Origin: an uncultured bacterium
GTDB lineage: Bacteria; Patescibacteriota; Minisyncoccia; Minisyncoccales; Minisyncoccaceae
Assembly (NCBI GenBank): GCA_937870835.1
Contig: CALMWW010000020.1
Span: 1 to 35,139, forward strand
DNA: 35,139 nucleotides
Reading direction: 5' to 3'
Positions 22,344 through 30,289 of the stretch are shown in pieces (position 1 is the stretch's first letter; each line of letters opens with the position of its first letter). The notes under the pieces were generated by a model. That model was given only the letters and a program-made list of their open reading frames with translations. It was not told where the DNA came from and did no database searches. A program made the translations under genes and the position numbers.

Positions 22344-22889
22344 TTAGGATGCACCGGCAGCTTTTTTGCCTAATTTTTTCTTTAAGATTTCATTTTGATA
22401 TTTTATACCCTTGCCCTTATAGGGTTCAGGCGGTCGTATTCGTCTAATTGAAGCTGCCGTTTGACCAACTAATTCTTTATTAATTCCAGAAACTGTGATA
22501 ACATTTTTTTCAACTAAAAAATTAATGCCATCAGGAGCTTCAACTTTAACTGGATGACTAAAACCAAGGTCTAGAATTAAATCTTTTCCTTCTATTCTAG
22601 CCTTAAAACCAACTCCATTCAATTCTAATTTTTTCTCATATCCTTTAGTAACCCCATCTATCATATTCGCAATTAATGTTCTCGTAAGCCCCCAAAATGC
22701 TTTAGCGTTTTTTTCTTTAAGATTCCTAGGAGCAACTTTTATTTCATTCCCCTCAATTAAAACATCAACCGAAGAAATTGGCTTCATTTTCAAAACTCCC
22801 TTTGGTCCTTTAACTTCTACAATTCCATTCTCAATTTTTGCTTCCACTCCATCTAATATTTGAATTGGTCTTTTTCCAATACGAGACAT
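22344..22889 (-). CDS. rplF: 50S ribosomal protein uL6
   Basis: 181 residues, two homologous domains. Sits near the factor-binding site beside the sarcin-ricin loop. [11 protein letters not shown] start, VKGPKGVL, the [20 protein letters not shown] block and the C-terminal [17 protein letters not shown] are all standard. Little deviates from the family. Gap to rpsH is 20 bases. Confidence 0.97.
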   Translation of the reverse strand: MSRIGKRPIQILDGVEAKIENGIVEVKGPKGVLKMKPISSVDVLIEGNEIKVAPRNLKEKNAKAFWGLTRTLIANMIDGVTKGYEKKLELNGVGFKARIEGKDLILDLGFSHPVKVEAPDGINFLVEKNVITVSGINKELVGQTAASIRRIRPPEPYKGKGIKYQNEILKKKLGKKAAGAS

Positions 22890-22909
22890 ATAAAATAATT
22901 AATTAATAT

Positions 22910-23302
22910 TTACCATAATTCACAAATAATTTCTCCTCCGACTTTTTGTTTTTTTGCTTTTTTATTAGTCATCAAGCCATGAGAAGTAGAAATAATAGAA
23001 ATTCCATAACCAGACCTAACTGGTTTAATTTTAGAAGCTGGAACATAAATTCTTTGACCTTGCTTACTAACTTTTTTAATTTTAGTAATGGTTGGCTTAT
23101 TGTCTTCATTATATTTCAAATCTACTACAATTTTTTTATTTGCTAAACGCCCTTTTTTTTGAACATCTCCAAGAAAGCCTTCTTGCTTTAATAATTCTAA
23201 AATCTCAAACTTAAAATTAGAGTAAGGAAAAATAACAATCTGTTTTTTACCGATTGCTTGAGCGTTATTAATAATACTAATCATATCTGCGATTGGATCC
23301 AT
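22910..23302 (-). CDS. rpsH: 30S ribosomal protein uS8
   Basis: 130 residues. Primary binder of the central domain of 16S rRNA. Starts MDPIADMISIINNAQA (usual DPIADMLTRIRNA) and ends with GGEIICELW, preceded by GYGISIISTSHGLMTNKKA, the conserved SS/T-G-M-T-A pattern. In E. coli S8 represses the spc operon by binding an rplE leader; no such site was recognised here. Confidence 0.97.
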   Translation of the reverse strand: MDPIADMISIINNAQAIGKKQIVIFPYSNFKFEILELLKQEGFLGDVQKKGRLANKKIVVDLKYNEDNKPTITKIKKVSKQGQRIYVPASKIKPVRSGYGISIISTSHGLMTNKKAKKQKVGGEIICELW

Positions 23303-23314
23303 AGTTTTTTTATT

Positions 23315-23500
23315 TTACCAACTACTTTTTTTAATACCGGGCAACTCGCCTCGGTTTGCCATTTCCCTAAAACAAATACGGCACAATCCAAATTTTCTAA
23401 TATATCCTCTCTTGCGACCGCAGCGAAAACATCTTCGCACAGTTCGAGAAGAATATTTTGGCTTTTTAGCTGATTTAACTATTTGGGATAATTTTGGCAT
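23315..23500 (-). CDS. rpsN: 30S ribosomal protein uS14, type Z (zinc-binding)
   Basis: 61 residues, the short zinc form. Cys24/Cys27 and Cys40/Cys43 make the zinc knuckle, followed by the conserved C-terminal [18 protein letters not shown]. It binds the 3' major domain of 16S rRNA in the head of the small subunit. Usual place between rplE and rpsH. The gap to rplE is 69 bases and AT-only in character. Confidence 0.97.
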   Translation of the reverse strand: MPKLSQIVKSAKKPKYSSRTVRRCFRCGRKRGYIRKFGLCRICFREMANRGELPGIKKSSW

Positions 23501-23569
23501 TTTGTTTATATTTTAATTTTTAAGAAATTATTATTTAATTTATTATTTATTTTTTGAAACATTTTATTA

Positions 23570-24130
23570 TTAACTTTTCTTGAGCGGAAAGTCAAGACAA
23601 CGAAACAATTCTAACCCTTCTTCTTTGGTTTTAGCATTAGTCACAATATTAATTTGTAAACCCAAAATAATTATTGATTTTTCTGGTGATATCTCTGGAA
23701 AAACAATATGTTCTCTAATCCCTAAATTCATTTTACCACCTTGGTCTACGGTTGACAAAGAAATTCCTCGAAAATCTCGAGACCGTGGCAAAACTATATT
23801 GATTAATTTATCTAGAAAATCATACATTCTCTTACCCCGTAAGGTTACTTTCGCGCCAATTTCATTGCCTTCTCTTAGCTTAAAAGTAGAAATTGATTTT
23901 TTTGCTTTTGTTAAAACTGGTTTTTGCCCAGTAATCTGCGCTAAATTATTAACCACATAGTCTGCATATTTTTTTTGTTCATCTCGAGTTTTTGGTCCAA
24001 GCGCTTTTCCAAACCCAATATTAACTACTACTTTAGTAATTTTCGGCACCGCCATCTTATTTTTATAACCAAACTTTTCTTGTAATTTAGGAAGGGCCTT
24101 ATTTTCGTATTTTTGTTTTATAGTTTCCAT
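23570..24130 (-). CDS. rplE: 50S ribosomal protein uL5
   Basis: 186 residues from the ATG at 24128-24130 (METIKQKYENKALPKL). An upstream in-frame ATG at 24154 would overlap the end of rplX and add eight untypical residues, so I reject it. uL5 binds 5S rRNA and contacts P-site tRNA. VPKITKVVVNIGFG, the GQKPVLTKAKKSISTFKLREG block and RDFRGIS are typical, as is the C-terminal NI-TNAKTKEEGLELFRCLDFP. Confidence 0.96.
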   Translation of the reverse strand: METIKQKYENKALPKLQEKFGYKNKMAVPKITKVVVNIGFGKALGPKTRDEQKKYADYVVNNLAQITGQKPVLTKAKKSISTFKLREGNEIGAKVTLRGKRMYDFLDKLINIVLPRSRDFRGISLSTVDQGGKMNLGIREHIVFPEISPEKSIIILGLQINIVTNAKTKEEGLELFRCLDFPLKKS

Positions 24131-24135
24131 ATAAT

Positions 24136-24441
24136 TTATATTTTTTGCCCACACTTTTTACAAATTCTATTTTTTGTTTTTTCTTTTACTTCATAGCCAA
24201 CTCGACTGCCCTTTCCGCAATTTGGACATAAGATTTTAACTTTAGAAACTGAAAGAAAATTAGGCACAGCAACAACTTGTCCTTTTTGTCCAGATTTTTT
24301 AGGCTTAATATGTTTTTTAACTAAGTTTACTCCTTCAACTAAAATTTTTCCGTTTTTTGATGAAACTTTTAAAACCTTTCCTTTCTTGCCCTTATCATCT
24401 CCAGAAATTATTAAAACTTGGTCATTTTTTTTAATTTTCAT
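24136..24441 (-). CDS. rplX: 50S ribosomal protein uL24 with C-terminal zinc-ribbon motif
   Basis: 101 residues. Assembly initiator of the large subunit, with a KOW motif at 3-30 (KKNDQVLIISGDDKGKKGKV). The C-terminal part has CPNC (72-75) and CKKC (94-97), a four-cysteine zinc-ribbon arrangement also seen in some other bacterial L24 proteins. Gap to rplN is 7 bases, to rplE 5 bases. Confidence 0.96.
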   Translation of the reverse strand: MKIKKNDQVLIISGDDKGKKGKVLKVSSKNGKILVEGVNLVKKHIKPKKSGQKGQVVAVPNFLSVSKVKILCPNCGKGSRVGYEVKEKTKNRICKKCGQKI

Positions 24442-24448
24442 AGTATTA

Positions 24449-24820
24449 TTAAACTAATTCTTTAGTCATGGCTGCTATTTTTTCAAAACCTTTTTCCCGA
24501 ACCTCTCTTGCTACCGGACCTAAAATCCTAGTTCCCTTTGGTTCTTTTGATTGCCCTTCTAAGATTACAATTGCATTATCATCAAATCTAATATAAGTGC
24601 CATTCTTGCGGCGTTTGGGCTGTCTCTGTCTAATAACCACTGCTCGCACTACTTGATGTTTTTTTACTAACTTTCTTGGTTCAGCAGTTTTTACTGCTAC
24701 TACAATAATATCTCCCAAAGAAGCATATCTTTTTCTTGTCCCACCTAAAATACGAATGCACTTCGCAGTTTTCGCTCCAGAATTATCGGCTACTTTTAAT
24801 AATGTTTCTGTTTGAATCAT
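24449..24820 (-). CDS. rplN: 50S ribosomal protein uL14
   Basis: 123 residues, standard length. Forms an inter-subunit bridge and contacts the 16S h14. MIQTETLLKVADNSGAK start, then CIRILGG, DIIVVAVK, VVIRQR, and the C-terminal RILGPVAREVREKGF-KI. No deviation noted. It lies between rpsQ and rplX as normal. Confidence 0.98.
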   Translation of the reverse strand: MIQTETLLKVADNSGAKTAKCIRILGGTRKRYASLGDIIVVAVKTAEPRKLVKKHQVVRAVVIRQRQPKRRKNGTYIRFDDNAIVILEGQSKEPKGTRILGPVAREVREKGFEKIAAMTKELV

Positions 24821-24843
24821 ATTTGAATATTATTTTTTAATAT

Positions 24844-25080
24844 TTAAATTTTCCTAATAACTTCCCAGCGCTTATCTCTACTTAATGGTCGACTTTCTCT
24901 AATTAAAACCTTATCCCCAACAGCATAATCGCTTTTATTTTCAAGATGAGCTTTATATTTTTTATGGGATTTATAACGACGTCTATATAAAGGATGTTCT
25001 TTTAATGTTTCAACTCTAACTACTACAGTTTTCTGCATTTTATCTGAAACAATAATCCCTTGTAATTCTTTCTTAGGCAT
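24844..25080 (-). CDS. rpsQ: 30S ribosomal protein uS17
   Basis: 78 residues, OB-fold primary binder of the 5' domain of 16S rRNA. Recognised by GIIVSDKMQKTVVVRVE, a HPLYRRRYKSHKKYKAHLE-like block and IRESRPLSRDKRWEV. Length is short but complete. Gap of 23 bases to rpmC. Confidence 0.97.
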   Translation of the reverse strand: MPKKELQGIIVSDKMQKTVVVRVETLKEHPLYRRRYKSHKKYKAHLENKSDYAVGDKVLIRESRPLSRDKRWEVIRKI

Positions 25081-25103
25081 AAAATTGAAATATTATATAA
25101 AAA

Positions 25104-25310
25104 TTATTTATTAATTGAATTATCTATTTGATTATTTCTTAAAATGGTTAAAATTCTCGCTATTTGTTTTTTACTTTCTTTTAATTCTTTAACATTTTTT
25201 AATCCACCAGAGGCAAGCTTAAATCTCATTTCCTTAATTTTATTCCTTAAATCCTCTAACTCTTTTAAAAGCTCTTCTTTTGTTTTTTTAGTTAATTCTT
25301 TGCTTTTCAT
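25104..25310 (-). CDS. rpmC: 50S ribosomal protein uL29
   Basis: 68 residues, two-helix protein at the exit of the peptide tunnel, where chaperones and SRP dock. MKSKELTKKTKEELLKELEDLRNKI and RFKLASGGLKNVKELKESKKQIARILTIL (positions about 29-57) are the two helices; F-LA-G-L is the family signature. It starts 9 bases after the rplP stop. Confidence 0.96.
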   Translation of the reverse strand: MKSKELTKKTKEELLKELEDLRNKIKEMRFKLASGGLKNVKELKESKKQIARILTILRNNQIDNSINK

Positions 25311-25319
25311 AGGAGTTTA

Positions 25320-25730
25320 CTAATTTTTAATAAATTTTGTCTTAATTGGCAACTTAGTTCCTGCTTTTCTCAAAGCTTCTCGCGCATCTGCCTCACTAAT
25401 ACCTTCTAATTCAAAAATAATTCTACCGGGCCTAACTGGACAAACATAATGATCGGGCGAACCTTTACCTCCTCCCATTGGAACTTCTTGCCCCTTTTTA
25501 GTCATTACTTTATCTGGAAAAACTCTTACCCATAATTTTCCTCCCTTTCTTAAATATCTAATAATTGCTCGACGGCCAGCTTCAATTTGATTAGCAGTAA
25601 TCCATTTTGCATCCATAGCTTTTAATCCAAAACTGCCAAAACTAAGTGTGGTTCCACGACTTTCGTAAAGCCGATTGATACGACGGCCTTTTTGATGTTT
25701 CCTATGTTTTAATCTCTTTGGAGCTAACAT
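25320..25730 (-). CDS. rplP: 50S ribosomal protein uL16
   Basis: 136 residues. Organises the A-site tRNA region of the peptidyl transferase centre. Begins MLAPKRLKHRKHQKGR, then LSFGSFGLKAMDAKWITANQIEAGRRAI, RVFPDK, and MGGGKGSPDHYVCPVRPGRIIFE, all conserved. No change is visible in the central loop. Gap of 26 bases to rpsC. Confidence 0.98.
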   Translation of the reverse strand: MLAPKRLKHRKHQKGRRINRLYESRGTTLSFGSFGLKAMDAKWITANQIEAGRRAIIRYLRKGGKLWVRVFPDKVMTKKGQEVPMGGGKGSPDHYVCPVRPGRIIFELEGISEADAREALRKAGTKLPIKTKFIKN

Positions 25731-25756
25731 ATTTTTTATTCGTTTTATTAATCTTA

Positions 25757-26428
25757 TTAATCAAATTTATCTCCTTTATAAATCCAAACCTTTATTCCAA
25801 TCGTACCATAAGTGCAACGCGCTTCTTCTAAAGCATAATCAATATCCGCACGGATAGTTTGTCTTGGCAATCTTCCTTTCTCAAGCCATTCTGACCTTGC
25901 AATTTGAACACCATCTAACCGACCCGAAACTCCCACTTTAATACCCTGAACGGCTTTATTGGCCATTACTTTTTCAATGGCTTGTTTAATAGTTTTTCTG
26001 AAGGGTGTTCTTTTCTCTATTTTTTGAGCAATCCACTGCGCTACTAATTCTGCTGAAACCCATGGATTGGGCACTTCTTTAATTTCTATTTTTAATCTTT
26101 TATTTAAATCGTTTAATTCTTTTAAACTTAATTTATCCTTCTTAAAAATTTCTTTTAATAGTTGCGCTCTAAGCTTTTCCACTCCTTCTCCGCCTCGGCC
26201 AATAATAATACCGGGGCGAGCAGAATAAATTAATACTATAATTTTATTACTATATCTTTCAATTTCAATTTTCTCAACACTGGCATCTTTTAACTTTTTG
26301 GTCAAAAAATTACGAATAATAAAATCTTCCTGAAGATATTTTTTCGGCGCTTCTCCATAAAAACCGTGCGATAACCAATCAGCTGTTCCTTTTACTCTAA
26401 AAATTTTCGGATGGACTTTATGACTCAT
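25757..26428 (-). CDS. rpsC: 30S ribosomal protein uS3
   Basis: 223 residues. Forms the mRNA entry tunnel with uS4 and uS5 and has helicase function. MSHKVHPKIFRV start (usually GQKV-P-G-R), KH domain with ARPGIIIGRGGEGVEKL (about 71-87) and the C-domain GRLDGVQIARSEWLEKGRLP. The tail after YGTIGIKVWIYKG is short, as is common in compact genomes. 8 bases after rplV. Confidence 0.97.
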   Translation of the reverse strand: MSHKVHPKIFRVKGTADWLSHGFYGEAPKKYLQEDFIIRNFLTKKLKDASVEKIEIERYSNKIIVLIYSARPGIIIGRGGEGVEKLRAQLLKEIFKKDKLSLKELNDLNKRLKIEIKEVPNPWVSAELVAQWIAQKIEKRTPFRKTIKQAIEKVMANKAVQGIKVGVSGRLDGVQIARSEWLEKGRLPRQTIRADIDYALEEARCTYGTIGIKVWIYKGDKFD

Positions 26429-26436
26429 AATTTTAA

Positions 26437-26844
26437 TTATTTTTTTGTTTCTTTTTTAATAATTTTCTTATTGTTTTCTTTTTTTTGTATTTTTAATTTT
26501 TTGTTTTTTCTTTTATCCTCATCTAACACTAAAACAATATGAGAGGTTCTTTTCATAATTCTATCTCCTCTACCCTTTGCTCTCGGCATCATTCTTTTTA
26601 GGGTTGGCCCCTCATTAACTATTATTTTACTAATAATTAAATTATCGGTGTTTTGTTTGGCATTGTTTTTTACATTGGCTAATGCTGAATTTAACAACTT
26701 TAAAATCGGTTGAGCTCCTTTTTTAACAGTAAATGTTAAAATAGTTTGAGCCTCATCAACCTTTTTCCCTCTTACCATATCAGCCACTAATCTTACTTTT
26801 CTCGGTGATATTCTTAAATATTTTAATTTAGCTTCAAATGCCAT
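26437..26844 (-). CDS. rplV: 50S ribosomal protein uL22
   Basis: 135 residues. Its long hairpin lines the peptide exit tunnel. [23 protein letters not shown] (about 5-27) and the hairpin region with [20 protein letters not shown] are diagnostic. A lysine-rich tail (about 112-135) extends it beyond the usual ~110 residues. It starts 11 bases after rpsS. Confidence 0.97.
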   Translation of the reverse strand: MAFEAKLKYLRISPRKVRLVADMVRGKKVDEAQTILTFTVKKGAQPILKLLNSALANVKNNAKQNTDNLIISKIIVNEGPTLKRMMPRAKGRGDRIMKRTSHIVLVLDEDKRKNKKLKIQKKENNKKIIKKETKK

Positions 26845-26855
26845 ATAAATTCAAA

Positions 26856-27170
26856 TTATTTAGTCTCTGCTGGAGCGGATTTAGTCACAGCAGATTTTTC
26901 TTGTTCTTTTTGCATTTTTCCTCCATGCCTCGAAAATTTTGTAGTTGAAGAAAATTCTCCTAATTTATGTCCTACCATATCTTCAGATATTCGCACTTGA
27001 ATAAAGTCTTTACCATTATGAACACCAAAAATAAATCCTATCATTTCTGGCACAATTGTAGCTGAACGCGACCAAGTTTTTATAACTGGAGCATTATCCG
27101 GGCTTAAACCTTTAATTTTAGACATTAGTCTCTCATCAATATAAGGACCTTTTTTTAAACTTCTTGACAT
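26856..27170 (-). CDS. rpsS: 30S ribosomal protein uS19
   Basis: 104 residues. Head protein that contacts uS13 and tRNA. MSRSLKKGPYIDERL, TWSRSATIVPEMIGFIFGVHNGKDFI and MVGHKLGEFSSTTKF-RHGGK are textbook blocks. A short polar tail (about 90-104) follows. 71-base gap to rplB, AT-rich, without a clear signal. Confidence 0.98.
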   Translation of the reverse strand: MSRSLKKGPYIDERLMSKIKGLSPDNAPVIKTWSRSATIVPEMIGFIFGVHNGKDFIQVRISEDMVGHKLGEFSSTTKFSRHGGKMQKEQEKSAVTKSAPAETK

Positions 27171-27241
27171 TTATTTTTATTTAGCTTTGCTTTATTTATA
27201 GCTCGCTATTTTTATTATTAATAATTTTTATTAAATTTTTC

Positions 27242-28060
27242 TTATTTTCTTTTCTTTTTAACTCTTCTCTGAATAATTAATTTATTTGTCCATTTGTTCT
27301 TCTTGCGAGTTTTTACTCCTAAAGCATGCTTGCCCCATGGTGTTTTTGGATAAGGCAAACCGATCGGAGCACCGCATTCACCCCCTCCATGAGGATGATC
27401 GCAAGGATTCATAGCAATGCCTCTAACATGAGGACGAATTCCTTTCTTGCGGCTTTTACCAGCCTTTTCCCAACGAATAAATCTGTACTCTTCATTTGAA
27501 ACCGAACCAATAGTGGCAAAACACTCTCCTTTTATTTTTCTAACTTCTGAAGAAGGCATTTTTAAATTGCAATATCCAGATTCTTGGTCATATTTTAATA
27601 TTATTGATCCTGTTCCAGCTGAACGCGCTAATTTTCCTCCTTTTCCCGGTTCTAATTCTATATTATAAACCATCAGTCCCTCAGGAATATTTTTGAGGCA
27701 CATCCTATTTCCAACTTTTGCTTCAGCCTTTTCCGCTGCAATAATCTTATCACCTACTTTTAAACCCTGAGGGGCTAAAATATATCTTTTTTCTCCATCT
27801 TCATATTTTATCAAAGCAATAAAACCAGTTCTATTGGGGTCATATTCTAAAGACAATACTTCGGCTGGTATATTAATTTTATCTTGCTTAAAATCAACGA
27901 GACGATATAGTTTTCTTGCCCCGCCGCCTTGATGACGAGTCGTAATTCGCCCATTTCTTCCTCGACCACCACATTTTTTAATCCGAACCAAAAGCGCTTT
28001 TTCAGGCTTTTTATTTTTGGTTAAAACTTTTAAGTTGTCTAATCGTTGTTTCCTAATCAT
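27242..28060 (-). CDS. rplB: 50S ribosomal protein uL2
   Basis: 272 residues, full length. Needed for subunit joining and peptidyl transfer. GRNGRITTRHQGGGARKLYR (residue 35 on), the C-terminal RGIAMNP-DHPHGGGE (about 223-237, including the conserved His near the active centre) and GLPYPKTPWGKHALG are present. N-terminal section is shorter than in E. coli by a few residues. Confidence 0.98.
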   Translation of the reverse strand: MIRKQRLDNLKVLTKNKKPEKALLVRIKKCGGRGRNGRITTRHQGGGARKLYRLVDFKQDKINIPAEVLSLEYDPNRTGFIALIKYEDGEKRYILAPQGLKVGDKIIAAEKAEAKVGNRMCLKNIPEGLMVYNIELEPGKGGKLARSAGTGSIILKYDQESGYCNLKMPSSEVRKIKGECFATIGSVSNEEYRFIRWEKAGKSRKKGIRPHVRGIAMNPCDHPHGGGECGAPIGLPYPKTPWGKHALGVKTRKKNKWTNKLIIQRRVKKKRK

Positions 28061-28071
28061 ATTTTTACTTC

Positions 28072-28524
28072 TTATTGAGTAATAATATCTATTTTTTGAC
28101 CGGATTTTAATTTAATTAAAGCTTTTCGGTACCCCTTTTTATGTCCTATAATTTTACCGCGTTGAACTTTTTTCCTTGGGATATTAATTATTTTAATATC
28201 AACAACATTAACATTGTATTCGCTTTCAATTGCTTGTTTGATTTCTGCTTTATTGGCTTTGGGCATTACTTCAAAAGTATAAAAATTATCCTGCATTAAA
28301 AAAGATGTTTTTTCGGTAATATGAGGGGCTTTTAGTATTTTCCAAACTTCAAATTTTTTATCTCCCAAAATCTTTGCTGTCTTAACTGGTTCTTTCTTTT
28401 TTACCTCTTGATTAACAGATTTTTCCTTTTGTTTTACCGGTTCCTCTTTAATTTGTTTTTCTTTAACCTGTTTTTTTGTCTGTCCCTCTTGGGTTTGTTT
28501 TTTTCTAAAAATATTAATTGCCAT
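28072..28524 (-). CDS. rplW: 50S ribosomal protein uL23 with long charged N-terminal extension
   Basis: 150 residues against about 95-100 for typical uL23. The core begins near residue 60 (VWKILKAPHITEKTSFL) and runs through VMPKANKAEIKQAIESEYNVNVVDI to the KKGYRKALIKL end. The first 55 residues are almost all K, E, Q and V with no fold expected. uL23 lies at the exit of the peptide tunnel and docks SRP and trigger factor, so a charged extension could reach the nascent-chain site; that is inference. The gene lies 2 bases after rplD. Confidence 0.96.
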   Translation of the reverse strand: MAINIFRKKQTQEGQTKKQVKEKQIKEEPVKQKEKSVNQEVKKKEPVKTAKILGDKKFEVWKILKAPHITEKTSFLMQDNFYTFEVMPKANKAEIKQAIESEYNVNVVDIKIINIPRKKVQRGKIIGHKKGYRKALIKLKSGQKIDIITQ

Positions 28525-28526
28525 AT

Positions 28527-29186
28527 TTACTCTTTAATCATTTGTTTAAATGTTTTTTTAATTTCTGCAATACTCTTCGGGCTAATTATAACATATCTAT
28601 AAGAAAGCAAATCTAAACAATTTAAATCTTTAGCTTGAATAGTTGCTACTCGAGGAATATTACGCATTGCCAAAATAACATCTTTTTCAATTTTCGGAAG
28701 AACAATTAAACAACTTTCCCCATTTACTGAATGCTTATTCAAGAATTCTATAGCTTGTTTGGTTTTAGGTTTTTCAAAAAAAATATCATCATCTGTAATA
28801 ATTATATAGCCATCTTTAGCTTTGGCAGATAAAACCATAAATAAGGCTTTTTGCTTCATTTTTTGAGGAATAGTTTTACTTAAAATTTTATCATTACGCG
28901 GTCCAAAAGTAGTCCCGCCGCCAATCCACAAAGGAGAACGAATTGAACCGTGTCTTGCTCGACCAGTTCCTTTTTGTCTCCATGGTTTAATACCGCCGCC
29001 ACTTACTTCTCCTCGGGTTTTTGTATGAGCAATGTTTTGACGGCGATTAGCTAATTGCGAAGTAAGAATTTGGTGGACTAAATTTGGATTCATAGGTACA
29101 TCAAAAATTTCTTTCGGCAAATCCGCAACATTTATTGCGCTCTTCCCTTTCGTAGTTTTTTGTTTTTTAGAAGTTTCCTTTTTCAT
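28527..29186 (-). CDS. rplD: 50S ribosomal protein uL4
   Basis: 219 residues. Lines the exit tunnel and in E. coli also represses the S10 operon by attenuation. A lysine-rich start precedes LPKEIFDVPMNPNLVHQILTSQLANRRQ and the conserved loop TKTRGEVSGGGIKPWRQKGTGRARHGSIRSPLW (about 55-87). The beginning of the domain is degraded, lacking the usual KVYN-EG start, so the protein starts directly with the region around the first helix. Autogenous control through the leader at 29807-29898 is possible. Confidence 0.97.
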   Translation of the reverse strand: MKKETSKKQKTTKGKSAINVADLPKEIFDVPMNPNLVHQILTSQLANRRQNIAHTKTRGEVSGGGIKPWRQKGTGRARHGSIRSPLWIGGGTTFGPRNDKILSKTIPQKMKQKALFMVLSAKAKDGYIIITDDDIFFEKPKTKQAIEFLNKHSVNGESCLIVLPKIEKDVILAMRNIPRVATIQAKDLNCLDLLSYRYVIISPKSIAEIKKTFKQMIKE

Positions 29187-29193
29187 AAATTTA

Positions 29194-29784
29194 TTATAAG
29201 GCAGTAATCTCTAAAAGCGTCCCGCGACGACCGGGTACTGCTCCTTTAATAGCTATTATCTGATTCTTTCTATCAACTTCAATTACTTCTAAGTTTTTAA
29301 CAGTAATCCTTTGGCTTCCTGTGCGTCCGGGCATTCTCTTCCCTTTCAAAACACGAGCTGGGACTGCGCAACCCACCGAACCAATTGTTCGATGCTCATG
29401 TTTATTTCCATGGCTAGCAGATAATTTTCCTCTAAACCCATATCTTTTAACACCTCCTTGAAATCCTTTTCCTTTAGAAATTCCTGAAACTTTAACTTTA
29501 TCGCCCGGTTCAAAAATAGAATTGCTAATTGAATCACCAACCTTAAAATTAGAAATGTCAGTTTTAAATTCTTTTACATAACGAAAAGGAGTACCGGATT
29601 TTTTTATCTTCCTTTGGGGCAAGGCCTCAAATCCAACTTTAATTGCCTCATAGCCATCTTTTTCTTTTGTCTTTACCTGTAAAACATTACAATCTCCTGT
29701 TGCAACCAAAGTCACCGGAACAACATTTCCGTTTTCATCAAAAACTTGGGTCATTTCTATTTTTTTTCCTAAAATACATTTCAT
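29194..29784 (-). CDS. rplC: 50S ribosomal protein uL3
   Basis: 196 residues, slightly shorter than usual (~210). One of two proteins able to start large-subunit assembly. ILGKKIEMTQVFDENG start, GISKGKGFQGGVKRYGFRG (about 99-117), SHGNKHEHRTIGSVG with the tip that reaches the peptidyl transferase centre, and RVLKGKRMPGR-G are present. It is the first gene after the leader with a terminator-like hairpin. Confidence 0.97.
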   Translation of the reverse strand: MKCILGKKIEMTQVFDENGNVVPVTLVATGDCNVLQVKTKEKDGYEAIKVGFEALPQRKIKKSGTPFRYVKEFKTDISNFKVGDSISNSIFEPGDKVKVSGISKGKGFQGGVKRYGFRGKLSASHGNKHEHRTIGSVGCAVPARVLKGKRMPGRTGSQRITVKNLEVIEVDRKNQIIAIKGAVPGRRGTLLEITAL

Positions 29785-29806
29785 AATTTTAACAGGTAAT
29801 AAAAAA

Positions 29807-29822
29807 CTGGGCGCCAGCCCAG
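29807..29822 (-). terminator. Intrinsic terminator/attenuator between rpsJ and rplC
   Basis: On the minus strand CTGGGC, loop TGGC, GCCCAG (perfect 6-bp G/C-rich stem) followed by TTTTTT (29801-29806). It is the most canonical intrinsic terminator in the window and lies 22 bases upstream of the rplC start, in the path of transcription from rpsJ. Confidence 0.8.
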
Positions 29823-29842
29823 AAGCTAGTCACAATATCTCC

Positions 29843-29898
29843 TTCTCCACTTTTAACCCCCTTCTTATAATATAGAAGAGGGATGAAAAAGCGGAGAA
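29843..29898 (-). promoter_or_regulatory. Long imperfect hairpin in the rpsJ-rplC leader
   Basis: Nested inverted repeats over 56 bases: outer TTCTCC / GGAGAA (29843-29848 and 29893-29898), then a T-run against an A-run, and an inner CCCNNTTCT / AGAANNGGG stem around an 8-base loop (about 29864-29871). It directly precedes the terminator at 29807-29822, an arrangement like a ribosomal-protein-controlled attenuator. No minus-strand promoter inside it is convincing. Confidence 0.5.
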
Positions 29899-29931
29899 AT
29901 TTTTATAAATATAAATTTGAAAAATAATAAT

Positions 29932-30267
29932 TTATAATATGCTTTTAATTTCAGTATCTACTCCCGCTGGCAAAGTCAACGATTTTAAGGCGTCCACTAC
30001 TTTAGCATTAGGATTTATAATATCAATAATCCTTTTATGAATTCTCATCTCAAACTGCTCTCGCGCATTTTTATGGACAAAGGTAGAACGGTTAACCGTA
30101 AATTTACTAATTTCAATCGGTAAAGGGATTGGTCCAGCTACTTTAACACCATTGCGTAGAGCCATATCAATAATCTGCTGCGCACTTTTATCAATAACCT
30201 TATGGTCATAAGCCCGAAGCTTAATCCTTAAACGCGCCTTTTCTTCTGTTTTTTTCGTTGTTGCCAT
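29932..30267 (-). CDS. rpsJ: 30S ribosomal protein uS10
   Basis: 111 residues. Head protein of the small subunit and, with NusB, an antitermination factor. The core from RLRIKLRAYDHKVIDKSAQQI to the RIHKRIIDI and LPAGVD-EI end is standard; a short polar extension (1-12) precedes it. Immediately after tuf (22-base gap) and followed by the terminator-like leader, so it groups with the str genes rather than with the S10 genes. Confidence 0.97.
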   Translation of the reverse strand: MATTKKTEEKARLRIKLRAYDHKVIDKSAQQIIDMALRNGVKVAGPIPLPIEISKFTVNRSTFVHKNAREQFEMRIHKRIIDIINPNAKVVDALKSLTLPAGVDTEIKSIL

Positions 30268-30289
30268 ATTTTTAAACTAAATTTAAAAA

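Noticed and set aside
23580-23960. Plus-strand open frame of 126 codons
   Set aside because: Completely inside rplE on the opposite strand, with no start signal and low-complexity composition.
23570-24154. Longer rplE start at 24154 and longer rplR start at 22338
   Set aside because: Both add residues unlike the families; the longer rplE would also overlap the end of rplX, while the internal ATGs give standard N-termini.
29346-29540. Minus-strand 64-codon frame within rplC
   Set aside because: Out-of-frame shadow of rplC, which has all its family motifs in the other frame.
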